Shown piece after piece: positions 1 to 9,720 of a DNA stretch of 64,000 bases. This DNA comes from Pseudomonas sp. A-1 (GTDB taxonomy: Bacteria > Pseudomonadota > Gammaproteobacteria > Pseudomonadales > Pseudomonadaceae): NCBI RefSeq assembly GCF_004801855.1, contig NZ_SSTC01000005.1, positions 1-64,000 on the forward strand. Reading direction: 5' to 3'. Within the stretch, counting starts at the first letter, position 1, and every line of letters begins with the position of its first letter. Both the position numbers and the translations under genes were made by a program. Below the pieces are notes generated by a model. It saw only the letters and a program-made list of their open reading frames with translations, was not told where the DNA came from and searched no databases.

Positions 1-177
1 GGCGGCGCCCAGGCCGGCGCCGACCGCGGCGCCGGTCTTGCCACCGACCGCCTGGCCGAGGACGTTGCCCAGGGCGCCGCCGAGGCCGCCGCCGACCGCG
101 GCACGGGTGGTGCCATCGGCCATGGCGCCTTGGGCGCACAGCAGGCTCAGGGTCAGGACGGAAAGTGCTTTACGCAT
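1..177 (-). CDS. small secreted glycine-zipper protein (3' end outside window)
   Basis: The gene reads leftward from an ATG at 177 and is still open at base 1, so only the first 59 codons are visible. It begins MRKALSVLTLSLLCAQGAMA, a typical Sec signal peptide with probable cleavage after AMA. The rest is Gly/Ala-rich with glycine-zipper spacing (GGGLGGALG, GAAVGAGLGAA). An AGG Shine-Dalgarno lies about 10 bases upstream of the start. Such proteins are usually exported and insert in or associate with the outer membrane; the specific function is unknown. The gene diverges from the mux efflux operon and shares its upstream region. A second exported glycine-zipper protein lies at 46969-47418, but the two are not obvious paralogs. 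Confidence 0.7.
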   Translation of the reverse strand, partial: MRKALSVLTLSLLCAQGAMADGTTRAAVGGGLGGALGNVLGQAVGGKTGAAVGAGLGAA

Positions 178-209
178 GGTGCGAACCTCATGGACGAAAA
201 CCGGGTGAA

Positions 210-320
210 TTGTCCCGCCCCCTCCGGCATTTGTCCAACGCCGGGCGGGCCGGATGGAAACGGGTTCACGGTGGGACAACTGCCAGGCGGAGAGGTTCGC
301 TTTGAGGACAAACTTGTCCT
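210..320. promoter_or_regulatory. cluster of five TTGTCC/GGACAA half-sites
   Basis: In the 252-bp divergent gap upstream of muxA the hexamer TTGTCC occurs at 210-215, 231-236 and 314-319, and its complement GGACAA at 274-279 and 306-311. The last pair forms a perfect palindrome at 305-320 (AGGACAA-AC-TTGTCCT). The first two copies are 21 bp apart, two helical turns. Together they look like binding sites for a dimeric regulator of the divergent genes. The regulator cannot be named from sequence. Confidence 0.45.
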
Positions 321-350
321 GGTTGCCTGTCGGATGCCCGCCGCCGGCAG

Positions 351-400
351 GTAAAGTGCAGGTAAAGAACCTTTGCGCTCCAACTGAGAAGCCTTATCGT
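351..400 (+). promoter_or_regulatory. CpxR-like box and putative sigma70 promoter of muxABC-opmB
   Basis: GTAAA at 351-355 and GTAAA at 362-366 are separated by 6 bp, fitting the CpxR consensus of two GTAAA repeats with a short spacer. Just downstream are a candidate -35 TTTGCG (372-377) and -10 TATCGT (395-400) with a 17-bp spacer. The box therefore ends 5 bp before the -35, a usual activator position. The homologous mdtABC pump of E. coli is controlled by envelope-stress regulators BaeR and CpxR, so the match is biologically sensible. Binding itself is inferred. Confidence 0.55.
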
Positions 401-429
401 TCAGGCTCCCAAGGAAAGTGACCTGCACC

Positions 430-1770
430 ATGTCCGAACTCGACCTCCCGACCCGTTCTTCCCGTAACCGCTGGCTGGCCGGCGCAACCCTAGTGCTGCT
501 GGCCGCCGCGCTGGCCGCCGCGCTGGCCTGGTGGCTGTGGCCAGTCGACGAGCAGGGCGCGCAACCGGGCGGTGCCCGCGGACCGGGCGGTGGCAGCCTG
601 AGCGGGCCGCCGGCGGGACGGCCGCGTTTCCGCGACATGGCCGGAGGCACGGTGCCGGTGCGCCTGGCGGAGGCGAAACTCGGCGAGTTCCCGGTGGAGC
701 TCAAGGCCCTCGGCACCGTCACCGCCTACAACACGGTCAACGTGCTGCCGCGCGTCGACGGCCAACTGGTCAGGGTGCTGTTCGAGGAAGGCCAGCAGGT
801 CAAGGCCGGCCAGGTGCTGGTGCAGATCGACCCGCGGCCGTACCGCGCCGCCCTGGACAAGGCCGAGGGCGATCTCGCCGAGCGCCGCGCCGAGCTGAAG
901 AACGCCGAGCTGGACCTCAAGCGCTACCAGGGCCTGTACGCCGAGGACTCCATCGCCAGGCAGACCCTGGACAGCCAGCAGGCCACGGTCGCGCAGCTGC
1001 GCGGCAGCCTGCAGAGCCTGCAGGCGGCGGTGGCCGAGGCGCGCCTGAACGTCGAGTTCACCGAGGTCAAGGCGCCGATCAGCGGCCGCCTCGGCCTGCG
1101 CCAGGTGGACGTCGGCAACCTGGTCACCTCCGGCAACGCCACGCCGCTGGTGACCATCACCCAGATCGCGCCGATCACCGTCAGCTTCACCCTGCCCGAG
1201 GCCGAGCTGCCGGCGCTGCTGGCCCGCCACCGCGCCGGCGAGCCGCTCAAGGTCGAGGCCTGGGACCGCGGCGAGCGCCAGCGACTGGCCGAGGGCGTGC
1301 TGGCCAGCCTGGACAACCAGATCGACACCGCCACCGGCACGGTCAGGCTCAAGGCGCGCTTCGAGAACGCCGACGAGCGCCTGTTCCCCAACCAGTTCGT
1401 CAACGTGCGCCTGCTGCTGGAGACCCGCCGCGACGCGCTGCTGCTGCCGGCGGCAGCGGTGCAGTTCGGTTCGGCGGGCACCTTCGTCTACGTGGTGGGC
1501 GAAGGCAACAAGGTGCAGATGCGCCCGGTCGAGGTGGCCGCCAGCAACGGCGAGCAGAGCCTGATCGGCGCGGGCCTGGCCGCCGGCGAGAAGGTGGTGC
1601 TGGAAGGCACCGACCGCCTGCGTGAGGGCAGCACCGTCGAGGTGGTGGAAGGCGCCTTCAAGGAGGCCACGCCGCCGGTGGCGCCGGGCAAAGCCGAGCC
1701 GGGCAGCAACCCGCGCGGCGAGCGGCCGCTGCCGGCTGACGGCGCCCCGGCACGGAAGCCCACCGCATGA
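430..1770 (+). CDS. muxA: RND efflux periplasmic adaptor MuxA (MdtA family)
   Basis: Periplasmic membrane-fusion subunit of a tripartite RND drug exporter, linking the MuxB/MuxC permeases to the OpmB outer-membrane channel. The 446-residue protein has an N-terminal membrane anchor (about residues 15-35), a barrel-sandwich lipoyl half ([20 protein letters not shown]), a long alpha-hairpin coiled coil (about 125-200) and the second lipoyl half ([20 protein letters not shown]), as in MdtA. I chose the ATG at 430; a GTG at 418 is in frame but sits 1 base from the AAGGAA Shine-Dalgarno (411-416). The C-terminal tail is Pro/Gly-rich. The stop overlaps the muxB start by 4 bp (ATGA), indicating translational coupling. 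Named from family and operon order. Confidence 0.9.
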   Translation: MSELDLPTRSSRNRWLAGATLVLLAAALAAALAWWLWPVDEQGAQPGGARGPGGGSLSGPPAGRPRFRDMAGGTVPVRLAEAKLGEFPVELKALGTVTAYNTVNVLPRVDGQLVRVLFEEGQQVKAGQVLVQIDPRPYRAALDKAEGDLAERRAELKNAELDLKRYQGLYAEDSIARQTLDSQQATVAQLRGSLQSLQAAVAEARLNVEFTEVKAPISGRLGLRQVDVGNLVTSGNATPLVTITQIAPITVSFTLPEAELPALLARHRAGEPLKVEAWDRGERQRLAEGVLASLDNQIDTATGTVRLKARFENADERLFPNQFVNVRLLLETRRDALLLPAAAVQFGSAGTFVYVVGEGNKVQMRPVEVAASNGEQSLIGAGLAAGEKVVLEGTDRLREGSTVEVVEGAFKEATPPVAPGKAEPGSNPRGERPLPADGAPARKPTA

Positions 1771-4700
1771 GCCTGTCGCGCCCGTTCATCCTGCGCCCGG
1801 TGGCGACCACCCTGCTGATGGTGGCGATCTTCCTCGCCGGGCTGATCGCCTACCGCCAGCTGCCGGTGGCGGCGCTGCCGCAGGTCGACTATCCGACCAT
1901 CCGCGTGCTGACCCTGTATCCCGGCGCCAGCCCCGAGGTGATGGGCAGCGCGGTCACCGCGCCGCTGGAGCGCCAGTTCGGCCAGATGCCGGGCCTTGCG
2001 CAGATGTCCTCGACCAGCTCGGGCGGCGCCTCGGTGATCACCCTGCGCTTCGGCCTCGACGTCGAGCTGGACGTCGCCGAGCAGGAAGTGCAGGCAGCGA
2101 TCAACGCGGCCAACAACCTGCTGCCCAACGACCTGCCGGCGCCGCCGGTCTACAACAAGGTCAACCCGGCCGACACCCCGGTGCTGACCCTGGCGATCAC
2201 ATCAAAGACCCTGCCGCTGCCCGAGGTCAACGACCTGGTCGACACGCGCATGGCGCAGAAGCTGGCGCAGATCAGCGGCGTCGGCCTGGTCAGCCTGGCC
2301 GGTGGCCAGCGCCCGGCGGTACGCATCCGAGTCAACCCGCAGGCGCTGGCCGCCTACGGCCTCAACCTGAGTGACGTGCGCAGCCTGATCAACGCCGCCA
2401 ACGTCAACCAGCCCAAGGGCAACTTCGACGGCCCGACCCGCGTCTCCCAGCTGGATGCCAACGACCAGCTGCGTTCGGCCGCCGAGTACCGCGACCTGGT
2501 GCTGAGCTACAGCGAAGGCGCCACCCTGCGCCTGGGCGACCTCGCTGAGGTAGTCGACGGCGCCGAGAACGAGCGTCTGGCCGCCTGGGCCGATCAAAGC
2601 GCCGCGGTACTGGTCAACGTGCAGCGCCAGCCGGGCGCCAACGTCATCGAGGTGGTCGACCGCATCCAGGCGCTGCTGCCGCAGATCACCGCCAGCCTGC
2701 CGGCCGGCGTCGAGGTCGCGGTGCTCAGCGACCGCACCCAGACCATCCGCGCCGCGGTGCGCGACGTGCAGTTCGAGCTGCTGCTCGCCGTCTGCCTGGT
2801 GGTGCTGGTGACCTTCCTGTTCCTGCGCCGCCTGGCCGCCACGGTGATTCCGTCGATCGCCGTGCCGCTGTCGCTGATCGGCACCTTCGCGGTGATGCAC
2901 CTGGCCGGCTTCTCGGTCAACAACCTGACCCTGATGGCGCTGACCGTCGCCGCCGGCTTCGTGGTCGACGACGCCATCGTCATGCTGGAGAACATCGCCC
3001 GCCACCTGGAGGAGGGCGACACGCCGCTCAACGCCGCGCTCAAGGGGGCCAGGCAGATCGGCTTCACCCTGGTGTCGCTGACCTTCTCGCTGATCGCCGT
3101 GCTGATCCCGCTGCTGTTCATGGCCGACGTGGTCGGGCGGCTGTTCCGCGAGTTCGCCATCACCCTGGCGGTGGCCATCCTCATCTCCCTGGTGGTGTCG
3201 CTGACCCTGACGCCGATGATGTGCGCGCGCCTGCTCAGGCATCAGCCGGAGGGCGAGCAGGGCCGCTTCTACAAGGCCAGCGGCGCCTGGATCGACTGGC
3301 TGATCGCCCGCTACGACTCGGGTCTCACCTGGGTGCTGCGCCATCAGGGCGTGACCCTGCTGGTCGCGCTGGCCACCCTCGGTCTCACCGTGCTGCTGTA
3401 TCTGGCCGTGCCCAAGGGCTTCTTCCCGGTGCAGGACGTCGGCGCCATCCAGGGCATCAGCCAGGCGCCGCAGAGCATTTCCTTCAAGGCCATGAGCGAG
3501 CGCCAGCAGCGCCTGGCCGAGGTGATCCTGCGCGATCCGGCGGTGGCCAGCCTGTCCTCCTACATCGGCGTCGACGGCGACAACGCCACCCTCAACAGCG
3601 GGCGCATGCAGATCAACCTGGTGCCGCACGGCGAGCGCGACCTCACCGCCGCCGAGGTGATCGAGCGCCTGCGCCCCGCGCTGGCGCAGGTGCCGGGCAT
3701 CGAGCTGTTCCTGCAGCCGGTGCAGGAGCTGACCATCGAGGACCGCGTCAGCCGCACCCAGTACCAGTTCAGCCTGGAGTCGCCGGACGCCGCGCTGCTC
3801 GAGGAGTGGACGCCGCGTCTGGTCGAGGCGCTGGAGCCGCTGGCCGAGCTCAGCGATGTGACCAGCGACCTGCAGACCCGCGGCCTGCAGGCGTATCTGG
3901 CCATCGATCGCGACCTGGCCGGGCGCCTCGGCGTGACCATGAGCGCCATCGACAGCGCGTTGTACGACGCCTTCGGCCAGCGGCAGATCTCCACCATCTT
4001 CACCCAGACCAGCCAGTACCGCGTTGTGCTGGAGAGCCAGGGCGCCCGCGACCGCGGGCTGGATGCGCTGCGCGAGATCCACGTGGCCGGCACCGATGGC
4101 GTGCAGGTGCCGCTGGCCAGCCTGGTGCGCGTCGAGGAGCGCGCCACCGCGCTACAGGTCAACCGCATCGGCCAGTTCCCGGCGGTCACCGTGTCCTTCA
4201 ACCTGGCGCCGGGGGTGGCGCTGGGCGAGGCGGTGGCGCGCATCGAGCAGGTCAAGGCCGAGATCGGCCTGCCGGAAGGCGTGCAGACCCGCTTCCAGGG
4301 CGCCGCCGAGGCGTTCCGCGCCTCGCTGTCCAGCACCCTGTGGCTGATCCTCGCCGCCATCGTCACCATGTACATCGTGCTCGGCGTGCTCTACGAGAGC
4401 TACATCCACCCGATCACCATCCTCTCGACCTTGCCCTCGGCAGGCGTCGGCGCGCTGCTGGCGCTGCTCATCTCCGGCAACGACCTGGGGCTGATCGCGG
4501 TGATCGGCATCATCCTGCTGATCGGCATCGTCAAGAAAAACGCGATCATGATGATCGACTTCGCCCTCGAGGCCGAGCGCCACCAGGGCATGGACCCGCA
4601 GGCGGCGATCCACCAGGCGGCGCTGCTGCGCTTCCGGCCGATCCTGATGACCACCCTGGCCGCGCTGTTCGGCGCCGTGCCGCTGATGCTGGCCTCGGGT

Positions 4701-4859
4701 TCCGGCGCCGAGCTGCGCCAGCCGCTGGGCCTGGTGATGGTCGGCGGCCTCTTGGTCAGCCAGGTGCTGACCCTGGTGACCACCCCGGTGATCTACCTGT
4801 GGTTCGACCGTCTGAGCCGGCGCTTCACCGGGCGCAGCGCGGCGGGGGTGGCGGCATGA
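1767..4859 (+). CDS. muxB: RND efflux permease MuxB (MdtB family)
   Basis: Inner-membrane proton/drug antiporter of the MuxABC-OpmB system, 1030 residues, the usual RND length. It begins [20 protein letters not shown], the HAE1 start followed by TM1. It has two large periplasmic porter domains and twelve TM segments. The TM4 motif [18 protein letters not shown] carries the paired Asp of the proton relay. MuxB and MuxC work together as a heteromultimer, as MdtB and MdtC do in E. coli. The gene overlaps muxA by 4 bp. It is followed by a 124-bp gap filled with REP sequence before muxC, where the operon would otherwise be tightly packed. Confidence 0.92.
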   Translation: MSLSRPFILRPVATTLLMVAIFLAGLIAYRQLPVAALPQVDYPTIRVLTLYPGASPEVMGSAVTAPLERQFGQMPGLAQMSSTSSGGASVITLRFGLDVELDVAEQEVQAAINAANNLLPNDLPAPPVYNKVNPADTPVLTLAITSKTLPLPEVNDLVDTRMAQKLAQISGVGLVSLAGGQRPAVRIRVNPQALAAYGLNLSDVRSLINAANVNQPKGNFDGPTRVSQLDANDQLRSAAEYRDLVLSYSEGATLRLGDLAEVVDGAENERLAAWADQSAAVLVNVQRQPGANVIEVVDRIQALLPQITASLPAGVEVAVLSDRTQTIRAAVRDVQFELLLAVCLVVLVTFLFLRRLAATVIPSIAVPLSLIGTFAVMHLAGFSVNNLTLMALTVAAGFVVDDAIVMLENIARHLEEGDTPLNAALKGARQIGFTLVSLTFSLIAVLIPLLFMADVVGRLFREFAITLAVAILISLVVSLTLTPMMCARLLRHQPEGEQGRFYKASGAWIDWLIARYDSGLTWVLRHQGVTLLVALATLGLTVLLYLAVPKGFFPVQDVGAIQGISQAPQSISFKAMSERQQRLAEVILRDPAVASLSSYIGVDGDNATLNSGRMQINLVPHGERDLTAAEVIERLRPALAQVPGIELFLQPVQELTIEDRVSRTQYQFSLESPDAALLEEWTPRLVEALEPLAELSDVTSDLQTRGLQAYLAIDRDLAGRLGVTMSAIDSALYDAFGQRQISTIFTQTSQYRVVLESQGARDRGLDALREIHVAGTDGVQVPLASLVRVEERATALQVNRIGQFPAVTVSFNLAPGVALGEAVARIEQVKAEIGLPEGVQTRFQGAAEAFRASLSSTLWLILAAIVTMYIVLGVLYESYIHPITILSTLPSAGVGALLALLISGNDLGLIAVIGIILLIGIVKKNAIMMIDFALEAERHQGMDPQAAIHQAALLRFRPILMTTLAALFGAVPLMLASGSGAELRQPLGLVMVGGLLVSQVLTLVTTPVIYLWFDRLSRRFTGRSAAGVAA

Positions 4860-4872
4860 CGGCGGGAATGCT

Positions 4873-4967
4873 GGTGCGCATGGCGCACCCTACGCCATTG
4901 CACGCCCGTAGGGTGCGCCGTGCGCACCATGGCGGCGGCTGCGGCGATCACGGTGCGCACGGCGCAC
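4873..4967. repeat. REP element cluster between muxB and muxC
   Basis: Three copies of a Pseudomonas-type REP occupy most of the muxB-muxC gap: 4873-4894 (core GGTGCGCATGGCGCACCC), an inverted copy at 4907-4928 (GGGTGCGCCGTGCGCACC) and a partial third at 4952-4967 (GGTGCGCACGGCGCAC). Each is itself partly palindromic, and the first two form an inverted pair with a 12-bp loop, so the mRNA would fold strongly here. This family is distinct from the GGGGCGAATTC REP family elsewhere in the window. Confidence 0.8.
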
Positions 4968-4983
4968 TCTGCGGGGGGCAGGC

Positions 4984-7900
4984 ATGAATCTGTCCGCCCC
5001 CTTCATCGTCCGCCCGGTCGCCACCCTGCTGCTCAGCCTGGCGATCCTGCTGGCTGGCGCGCTGAGCTTCGGCCTGCTGCCGGTGTCGCCGCTGCCGCAG
5101 ATGGACTTCCCGGTGATCACCGTGCAGGCCAGCCTGCCCGGCGCCAGCCCGCAGGTGATGGCCTCCAGCGTGGCCACGCCGCTGGAGCGCTCGCTCGGCA
5201 CCATCGCCGGCATCAGCCAGATGACCAGCCGCAGCAGCCAGGGCTCGACGCGGATCATCCTGATGTTCGAGCTGGGCCGCGACATCAACGCCGCAGCCCG
5301 CGAGGTGCAGGCGGCGATCAACGCGGCGCGTAACCTGCTGCCCAGCGCCATGCGCAGCATGCCCACCTACCGCAAGGTCAACCCGTCGCAGGCACCGATC
5401 ATGGTGCTGTCGCTGACCTCGCCAGTGCTGGAGAAGGGCCAGCTGTACGACTTCGCCTCGACCATAGTCGCGCAGAAGCTGTCCCAGGTGCCGGGCGTCG
5501 GCGAGGTGCAGATCGGCGGCAGCTCGCTGCCGGCGGTGCGCGTGGAACTGCAGCCGCGCCTGCTCGAACAGTACGGCCTGGCGCTCGACGACGTGCGCCA
5601 GGCGCTCAGCGACGCCAACGTGCGCGGCCCCAAGGGTGCGCTGGAGGCCGGCGAGCGCCACTGGCAGGTGGCCAGCAACGACCAGCTGGACAAGGCAGCC
5701 GACTACATCCCGCTGATCATCCGCCACCAGGACGGCGCGGCGATCCGCCTGGGCGACGTCGCCACGGTGCGCGACAGCGTGGAGAACCGTTACAACAGCG
5801 GCTTCTACAACGACGAGCAGGCGGTGCTGCTGGTGGTCAACCGCCAGGCCGACGCCAACATCATCGCGACCATCGAGGGCATCCGTGCCGAGCTGCCGGC
5901 GCTGCGCGCGGTGCTGCCGGCCAGCGCCGAGCTGGCGGTGGCGATGGACCGCTCGCCGACCATCCGCGCCACCCTGCACGAGGCCGAGCGCACCCTGCTG
6001 ATCGCCGTCGGCCTGGTGATCCTGGTGGTGCTGGCCTTCCTCGGCCACTGGCGCGCGGCGCTGATCCCGGCGCTGGCGGTGCCGGTGTCGCTGGTCGGCA
6101 GCTTCGCCGCCATGCACCTCCTGGGCTTCTCGCTGAACAACCTCTCCTTGATGGCGCTGATCATCGCCACCGGCCTGGTGGTCGACGACGCCATCGTGGT
6201 GCTGGAGAACATCGCCCGGCACATCGAGGCCGGCGAGAAGCCGCTGGCCGCGGCGCTCAAGGGCTCGAAGGAGGTGGGCTTCACCCTGCTGTCGATGAAC
6301 GTGTCGCTGGTGGCGGTGTTCCTCTCCATCCTGTTCATGGGCGGCATCGTCGAGCGGCTGTTCCGCGAGTTCTCCATCACCCTGACGGTGGCCATCGTCA
6401 TTTCCCTGCTGGTGTCGCTGACCCTGACGCCGATGCTCTGCGCGCGCTGGCTGCGCGCCGAAGCGGGCGAACGCGAACCGAACCGCCTGCAGCGCCTGGG
6501 CAACCGGGTGCAGGAGCGGGTGCTGGCCTTCTACCGCGTGAGCCTGGAGTGGGCGCTGCGGCATTCGCTGCTGACCCTGCTCAGCCTGCTGGCGACCATC
6601 GCGCTGAACGTCTGGCTGTTCGTCAGCGTGCCGAAGACCTTCATGCCGCAGCAGGACACCGGCCAACTGGTCGGCTTCATCCGCGGCGACGACGGCCTGT
6701 CGTTCCAGGTGATGCAGCCGAAGATGGAGATATTCCGCCGTGCAGTGCTCAGGGATCCGGCGGTGGAAAGCGTGGCCGGCTTCATCGGCGGCGAGGGCGG
6801 GATCAACAACGCCTTCATGATCGTGCGCCTCAAGCCCGTGGCCGAGCGCGGCGTCAGCGCCCAGCAGGTGGCCGAGCGCCTGCGCAAGAGCCTGCCCAAG
6901 GTGCCCGGCGGCCAGCTGTTCCTGATGCCCGACCAGGACCTGCGCTTCGGTGGTCACCAGGGCGGCAGCTCGGAGAACGAGTACGTGCTGCTGGCCAGCG
7001 AGCTGGACGACCTGCGCACCTGGATGCCGAAGGTGCGCGACGCGCTGAAGACCCTGCCGGAGCTGACCGACATCGACGCCAACGAAGGCGAGGGCGCCGA
7101 GCAGATCACCCTGGTGGTCGACCGCGACGCCGCCAAGCGCCTGGGCGTGGACATGAGCACGGTCACCACGCTGCTCAACAACGCCTTCAGCCAGCGTCAG
7201 GTGTCGACCATCTACGAGAGCCTCAACCAGTACAGCGTGGTGATGGAGATCGACCCGCAGTACGCCCGGCACCCCGAGGTGCTCGACCAGGTGCGTCTGG
7301 TCGGCAGCGACGGTCAGCAGGTGCCGCTGTCGACCTTCGCCCGCTGGGAGCGCAGCCTGGAGGAGGACCGCGTGCAGCACGACGGCGCCTTCGCCGCCGA
7401 GAGCATCAGCTTCGCCCTCGCCGAGGGCGTGAGCCTCGAACAGGCGACCACCGCCATCGAGCGCGCCATGGCGCTGATCGACCTGCCCACCGAGGTGCAG
7501 GGCAAGATGGGTGGCACCGGTGGCGCCTTCCAGCAGGCCCAGAGCTCGCAGCCGCTGATGATCCTCGGCGCGCTGCTGTTGGTGTACATCGTCCTCGGCA
7601 TCCTCTACGAGAGCTACATCCACCCGCTGACCATCCTCTCCACCCTGCCGTCGGCCGGGGTCGGCGCGCTGCTGGCCATCCAGCTCACCGGCGGGCAGTT
7701 CAGCCTGATCTCGCTGCTCGGCCTGTTCCTGCTGATCGGCGTGGTGAAGAAGAACGCCATCCTGATGATCGACCTGGCCCTGCAGCTGGAGCGCAGCGAG
7801 CGGCTGAGCCCGCAGGAGTCGATCCGCCGCGCCTGCCTGCTGCGCTTCCGGCCGATCGTGATGACCACCCTGGCGGCGATCCTCGGTGCCTTGCCGCTGC

Positions 7901-8091
7901 TGCTCGGCGCCGCCGAGGGCGCGGAGATGCGCCAGCCGCTGGGCCTGACCATCGTCGGCGGGCTGATCCTCAGCCAGCTGCTCACCCTCTACACCACCCC
8001 GGTGGTCTACCTGTACCTCGACCGCCTGCGCCACCGCGTCAACCGCTGGCGCGGGCGGCCCAGCGATGCCGCACTGGAAGCTCCGCTATGA
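4984..8091 (+). CDS. muxC: RND efflux permease MuxC (MdtC family)
   Basis: Second RND permease of the pump, 1035 residues, similar to MuxB throughout and beginning MNLSAPFIVRPVATLLLSLA. TM4 reads TGLVVDDAIVVLENIARH, with the proton-relay Asp pair intact. The start has a strong GGGGGGCAGG Shine-Dalgarno just upstream, which restores initiation after the REP-filled gap. The stop overlaps opmB by 4 bp (ATGA). In the MdtBC system the second permease mainly carries substrate binding while the first supplies proton flow; this division is inferred here from homology. Confidence 0.92.
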   Translation: MNLSAPFIVRPVATLLLSLAILLAGALSFGLLPVSPLPQMDFPVITVQASLPGASPQVMASSVATPLERSLGTIAGISQMTSRSSQGSTRIILMFELGRDINAAAREVQAAINAARNLLPSAMRSMPTYRKVNPSQAPIMVLSLTSPVLEKGQLYDFASTIVAQKLSQVPGVGEVQIGGSSLPAVRVELQPRLLEQYGLALDDVRQALSDANVRGPKGALEAGERHWQVASNDQLDKAADYIPLIIRHQDGAAIRLGDVATVRDSVENRYNSGFYNDEQAVLLVVNRQADANIIATIEGIRAELPALRAVLPASAELAVAMDRSPTIRATLHEAERTLLIAVGLVILVVLAFLGHWRAALIPALAVPVSLVGSFAAMHLLGFSLNNLSLMALIIATGLVVDDAIVVLENIARHIEAGEKPLAAALKGSKEVGFTLLSMNVSLVAVFLSILFMGGIVERLFREFSITLTVAIVISLLVSLTLTPMLCARWLRAEAGEREPNRLQRLGNRVQERVLAFYRVSLEWALRHSLLTLLSLLATIALNVWLFVSVPKTFMPQQDTGQLVGFIRGDDGLSFQVMQPKMEIFRRAVLRDPAVESVAGFIGGEGGINNAFMIVRLKPVAERGVSAQQVAERLRKSLPKVPGGQLFLMPDQDLRFGGHQGGSSENEYVLLASELDDLRTWMPKVRDALKTLPELTDIDANEGEGAEQITLVVDRDAAKRLGVDMSTVTTLLNNAFSQRQVSTIYESLNQYSVVMEIDPQYARHPEVLDQVRLVGSDGQQVPLSTFARWERSLEEDRVQHDGAFAAESISFALAEGVSLEQATTAIERAMALIDLPTEVQGKMGGTGGAFQQAQSSQPLMILGALLLVYIVLGILYESYIHPLTILSTLPSAGVGALLAIQLTGGQFSLISLLGLFLLIGVVKKNAILMIDLALQLERSERLSPQESIRRACLLRFRPIVMTTLAAILGALPLLLGAAEGAEMRQPLGLTIVGGLILSQLLTLYTTPVVYLYLDRLRHRVNRWRGRPSDAALEAPL

Positions 8092-9611
8092 CCGTCTCCG
8101 TCCCAGAACTTGCCCGCCCTGTAGGGGCGAATTCATTCGCCCGCCGGATCAAGGCGAATAAATTCGCCCCTACGCTCGCCTTGAGCCTGGCCCTGGCCGG
8201 CTGCGCCATCGGCCCGGATTACCAGCGCCCCGAGCTGAACACCCCGGCGGCGTTCCGTCAGGCCGAAGGCTGGAAGGCCGCCGAACCGGCCGATGCCCTG
8301 GCCCGCGGCGCCTGGTGGGAGCTGTACGGCGACGCCACCCTCAACGAGCTGCAGCAGCGCCTGGAAAGGTCCAACCAGAGCCTCGCCCAGTCGCTGGCGC
8401 AGTACCGCGAGGCGCAGGCGCTGGTGCGCGGCACCCGCGCCTCGTTCTTCCCCTCGCTGGGTGCCGACGCCAGCAAGACCCGCTCGGGGCAGGGCGCAGG
8501 GCGCAGCACGGTGGTCGTCGGCGGCGCGCCGGTGTCCAGCGGCGTCAGCGGTGGCGGGATTTCCACCAGCTACGACCTGACCTTCGGCGTCAACTGGGAG
8601 CTGGACCTGTGGGGCAAGCTGCGCCGCCAGCTGGAAGCGGACAACGCCAGCCTGTCGGCCAGCGCCGCCGACCTGGCCGCGGTGCGCCTGAGCCTGCAGT
8701 CCGAGCTGGCGCAGAACTACCTGCAGCTGCGCGTGCTCGACGAGCAGCAGCGCCTGCTCGACGCCACGGTGGCGGCCTACGCCCGCTCGCTCAGGCTCAC
8801 CGAGAACCAGTATCAGGCCGGCATAGTGCCCAAATCCGACGTCACCCAGGCGCGCACCCAGCTCAAAAGCACCGAGGCCCAGGCCATCGACCTCAGGTAC
8901 CAGCGCGCCCAGCTGGAGCACGCCATCGCCGTGCTGATCGGCGTGCCGCCTTCCGAGTTCGAGCTGGCCGCGGTGGACGGCGTGCCGGCGCTGCCGCAGG
9001 TGCCGGTCAGCGTGCCCTCGCAGCTGCTCGAGCGCCGCCCGGACGTGGCCAGCGCCGAGCGCGCGGTGATGAGCGCCAACGCCGAGATCGGTGTGGCCAA
9101 AGCGGCCTGGTTCCCCAGCCTCAGTCTCAGCGCCGCCGGCGGCTATCGCGGCGATACCTTCGGCCAGTGGATCAACACGCCCAACCGCTTCTGGTCGATC
9201 GGCCCGCAGTTCGCCATGACCCTGTTCGACGCCGGGCTGATCCGCTCGCAGGTCGACCAGGCCGAGGCGCGCTACGACCAGACCGTGGCCGGCTACCGGC
9301 AGACCGTGCTGGACAGCTTCCGCGAGGTGGAGGACTACCTGGTGCAGCTGCGCGTGCTGGAGGAGGAGAGCGGCGTGCAGCAGGAGGCGCTGGACGCCGC
9401 GCGCGAGTCGCTGCGCCTAGTGGAGAACCAGTACAAGGCCGGCACCATCGACTACAACAGCGTGGTCAGCGTGCAGACCGCGGCCTTGTCCAACGAGCGC
9501 AGCAGCCTGACCCTGCTCGGCAGCCGGCTGACCGCCAGCGTGCAGCTGATCGCCGCCCTCGGCGGTGGTTGGGACGGGGTGGCGCAGGAGCAGCTCGCCG
9601 ATCAGCAGTGA
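8088..9611 (+). CDS. opmB: outer-membrane efflux lipoprotein OpmB (TolC/NodT family) with REP-derived N-terminus
   Basis: Outer-membrane channel of the Mux pump, 507 residues, with two outer-membrane-efflux-protein repeats. Family motifs include YQRPELNTPAAFR near the start, LRVLDEQQRLLDATV and YDLTFGVNWELDLWG. The lipobox is LALAGC with Cys39 as the acylated residue. The N-terminus is odd: residues 12-18 (VGANSFA) and about 23-29 (ANKFAPT) are translations of the two arms of a REP pair inserted at 8121-8173. The n-region is therefore about 28 residues instead of a few. Without it the protein would begin almost directly with the short hydrophobic core LALSLALAGC. Translation is coupled to muxC by a 4-bp overlap. 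It ends the operon. Confidence 0.9.
   Translation: MTVSVPELARPVGANSFARRIKANKFAPTLALSLALAGCAIGPDYQRPELNTPAAFRQAEGWKAAEPADALARGAWWELYGDATLNELQQRLERSNQSLAQSLAQYREAQALVRGTRASFFPSLGADASKTRSGQGAGRSTVVVGGAPVSSGVSGGGISTSYDLTFGVNWELDLWGKLRRQLEADNASLSASAADLAAVRLSLQSELAQNYLQLRVLDEQQRLLDATVAAYARSLRLTENQYQAGIVPKSDVTQARTQLKSTEAQAIDLRYQRAQLEHAIAVLIGVPPSEFELAAVDGVPALPQVPVSVPSQLLERRPDVASAERAVMSANAEIGVAKAAWFPSLSLSAAGGYRGDTFGQWINTPNRFWSIGPQFAMTLFDAGLIRSQVDQAEARYDQTVAGYRQTVLDSFREVEDYLVQLRVLEEESGVQQEALDAARESLRLVENQYKAGTIDYNSVVSVQTAALSNERSSLTLLGSRLTASVQLIAALGGGWDGVAQEQLADQQ
8121..8173. repeat. REP inverted pair (REPIN) inside the opmB coding sequence
   Basis: Two 21-bp arms in inverted orientation, 8121-8141 (core GGGGCGAATTCATTCGCC) and 8153-8173 (core GGCGAATAAATTCGCCCC), with one mismatch and an 11-bp loop. 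The same element recurs at 55603-55659 and 61126-61182. Here it lies in frame inside the signal-peptide region of opmB and contains no stop codon in that frame. Confidence 0.9.
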
Positions 9612-9720
9612 GGCGCGCGGCGGCGCCTGTTGTGGGCTAGCTTTGCTGGGACGGAAACGGCGCAGGGCGGCGCAACGGGCCGCCTGACGGCCCGGACGGC
9701 TATCGGCTCCAGGGCTGACC

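Noticed and set aside
2202..4082. Very long antisense reading frames opposite muxB, muxC and other genes
   Set aside because: They are by-products of high third-position GC; His/Gln/Arg-rich composition and no start signals.
1767..8091. Heavy-metal RND pump (CusA/CzcA type)
   Set aside because: Two permeases in series with an MdtA-type adaptor and no metal-binding Met clusters; operon order is that of MuxABC-OpmB.
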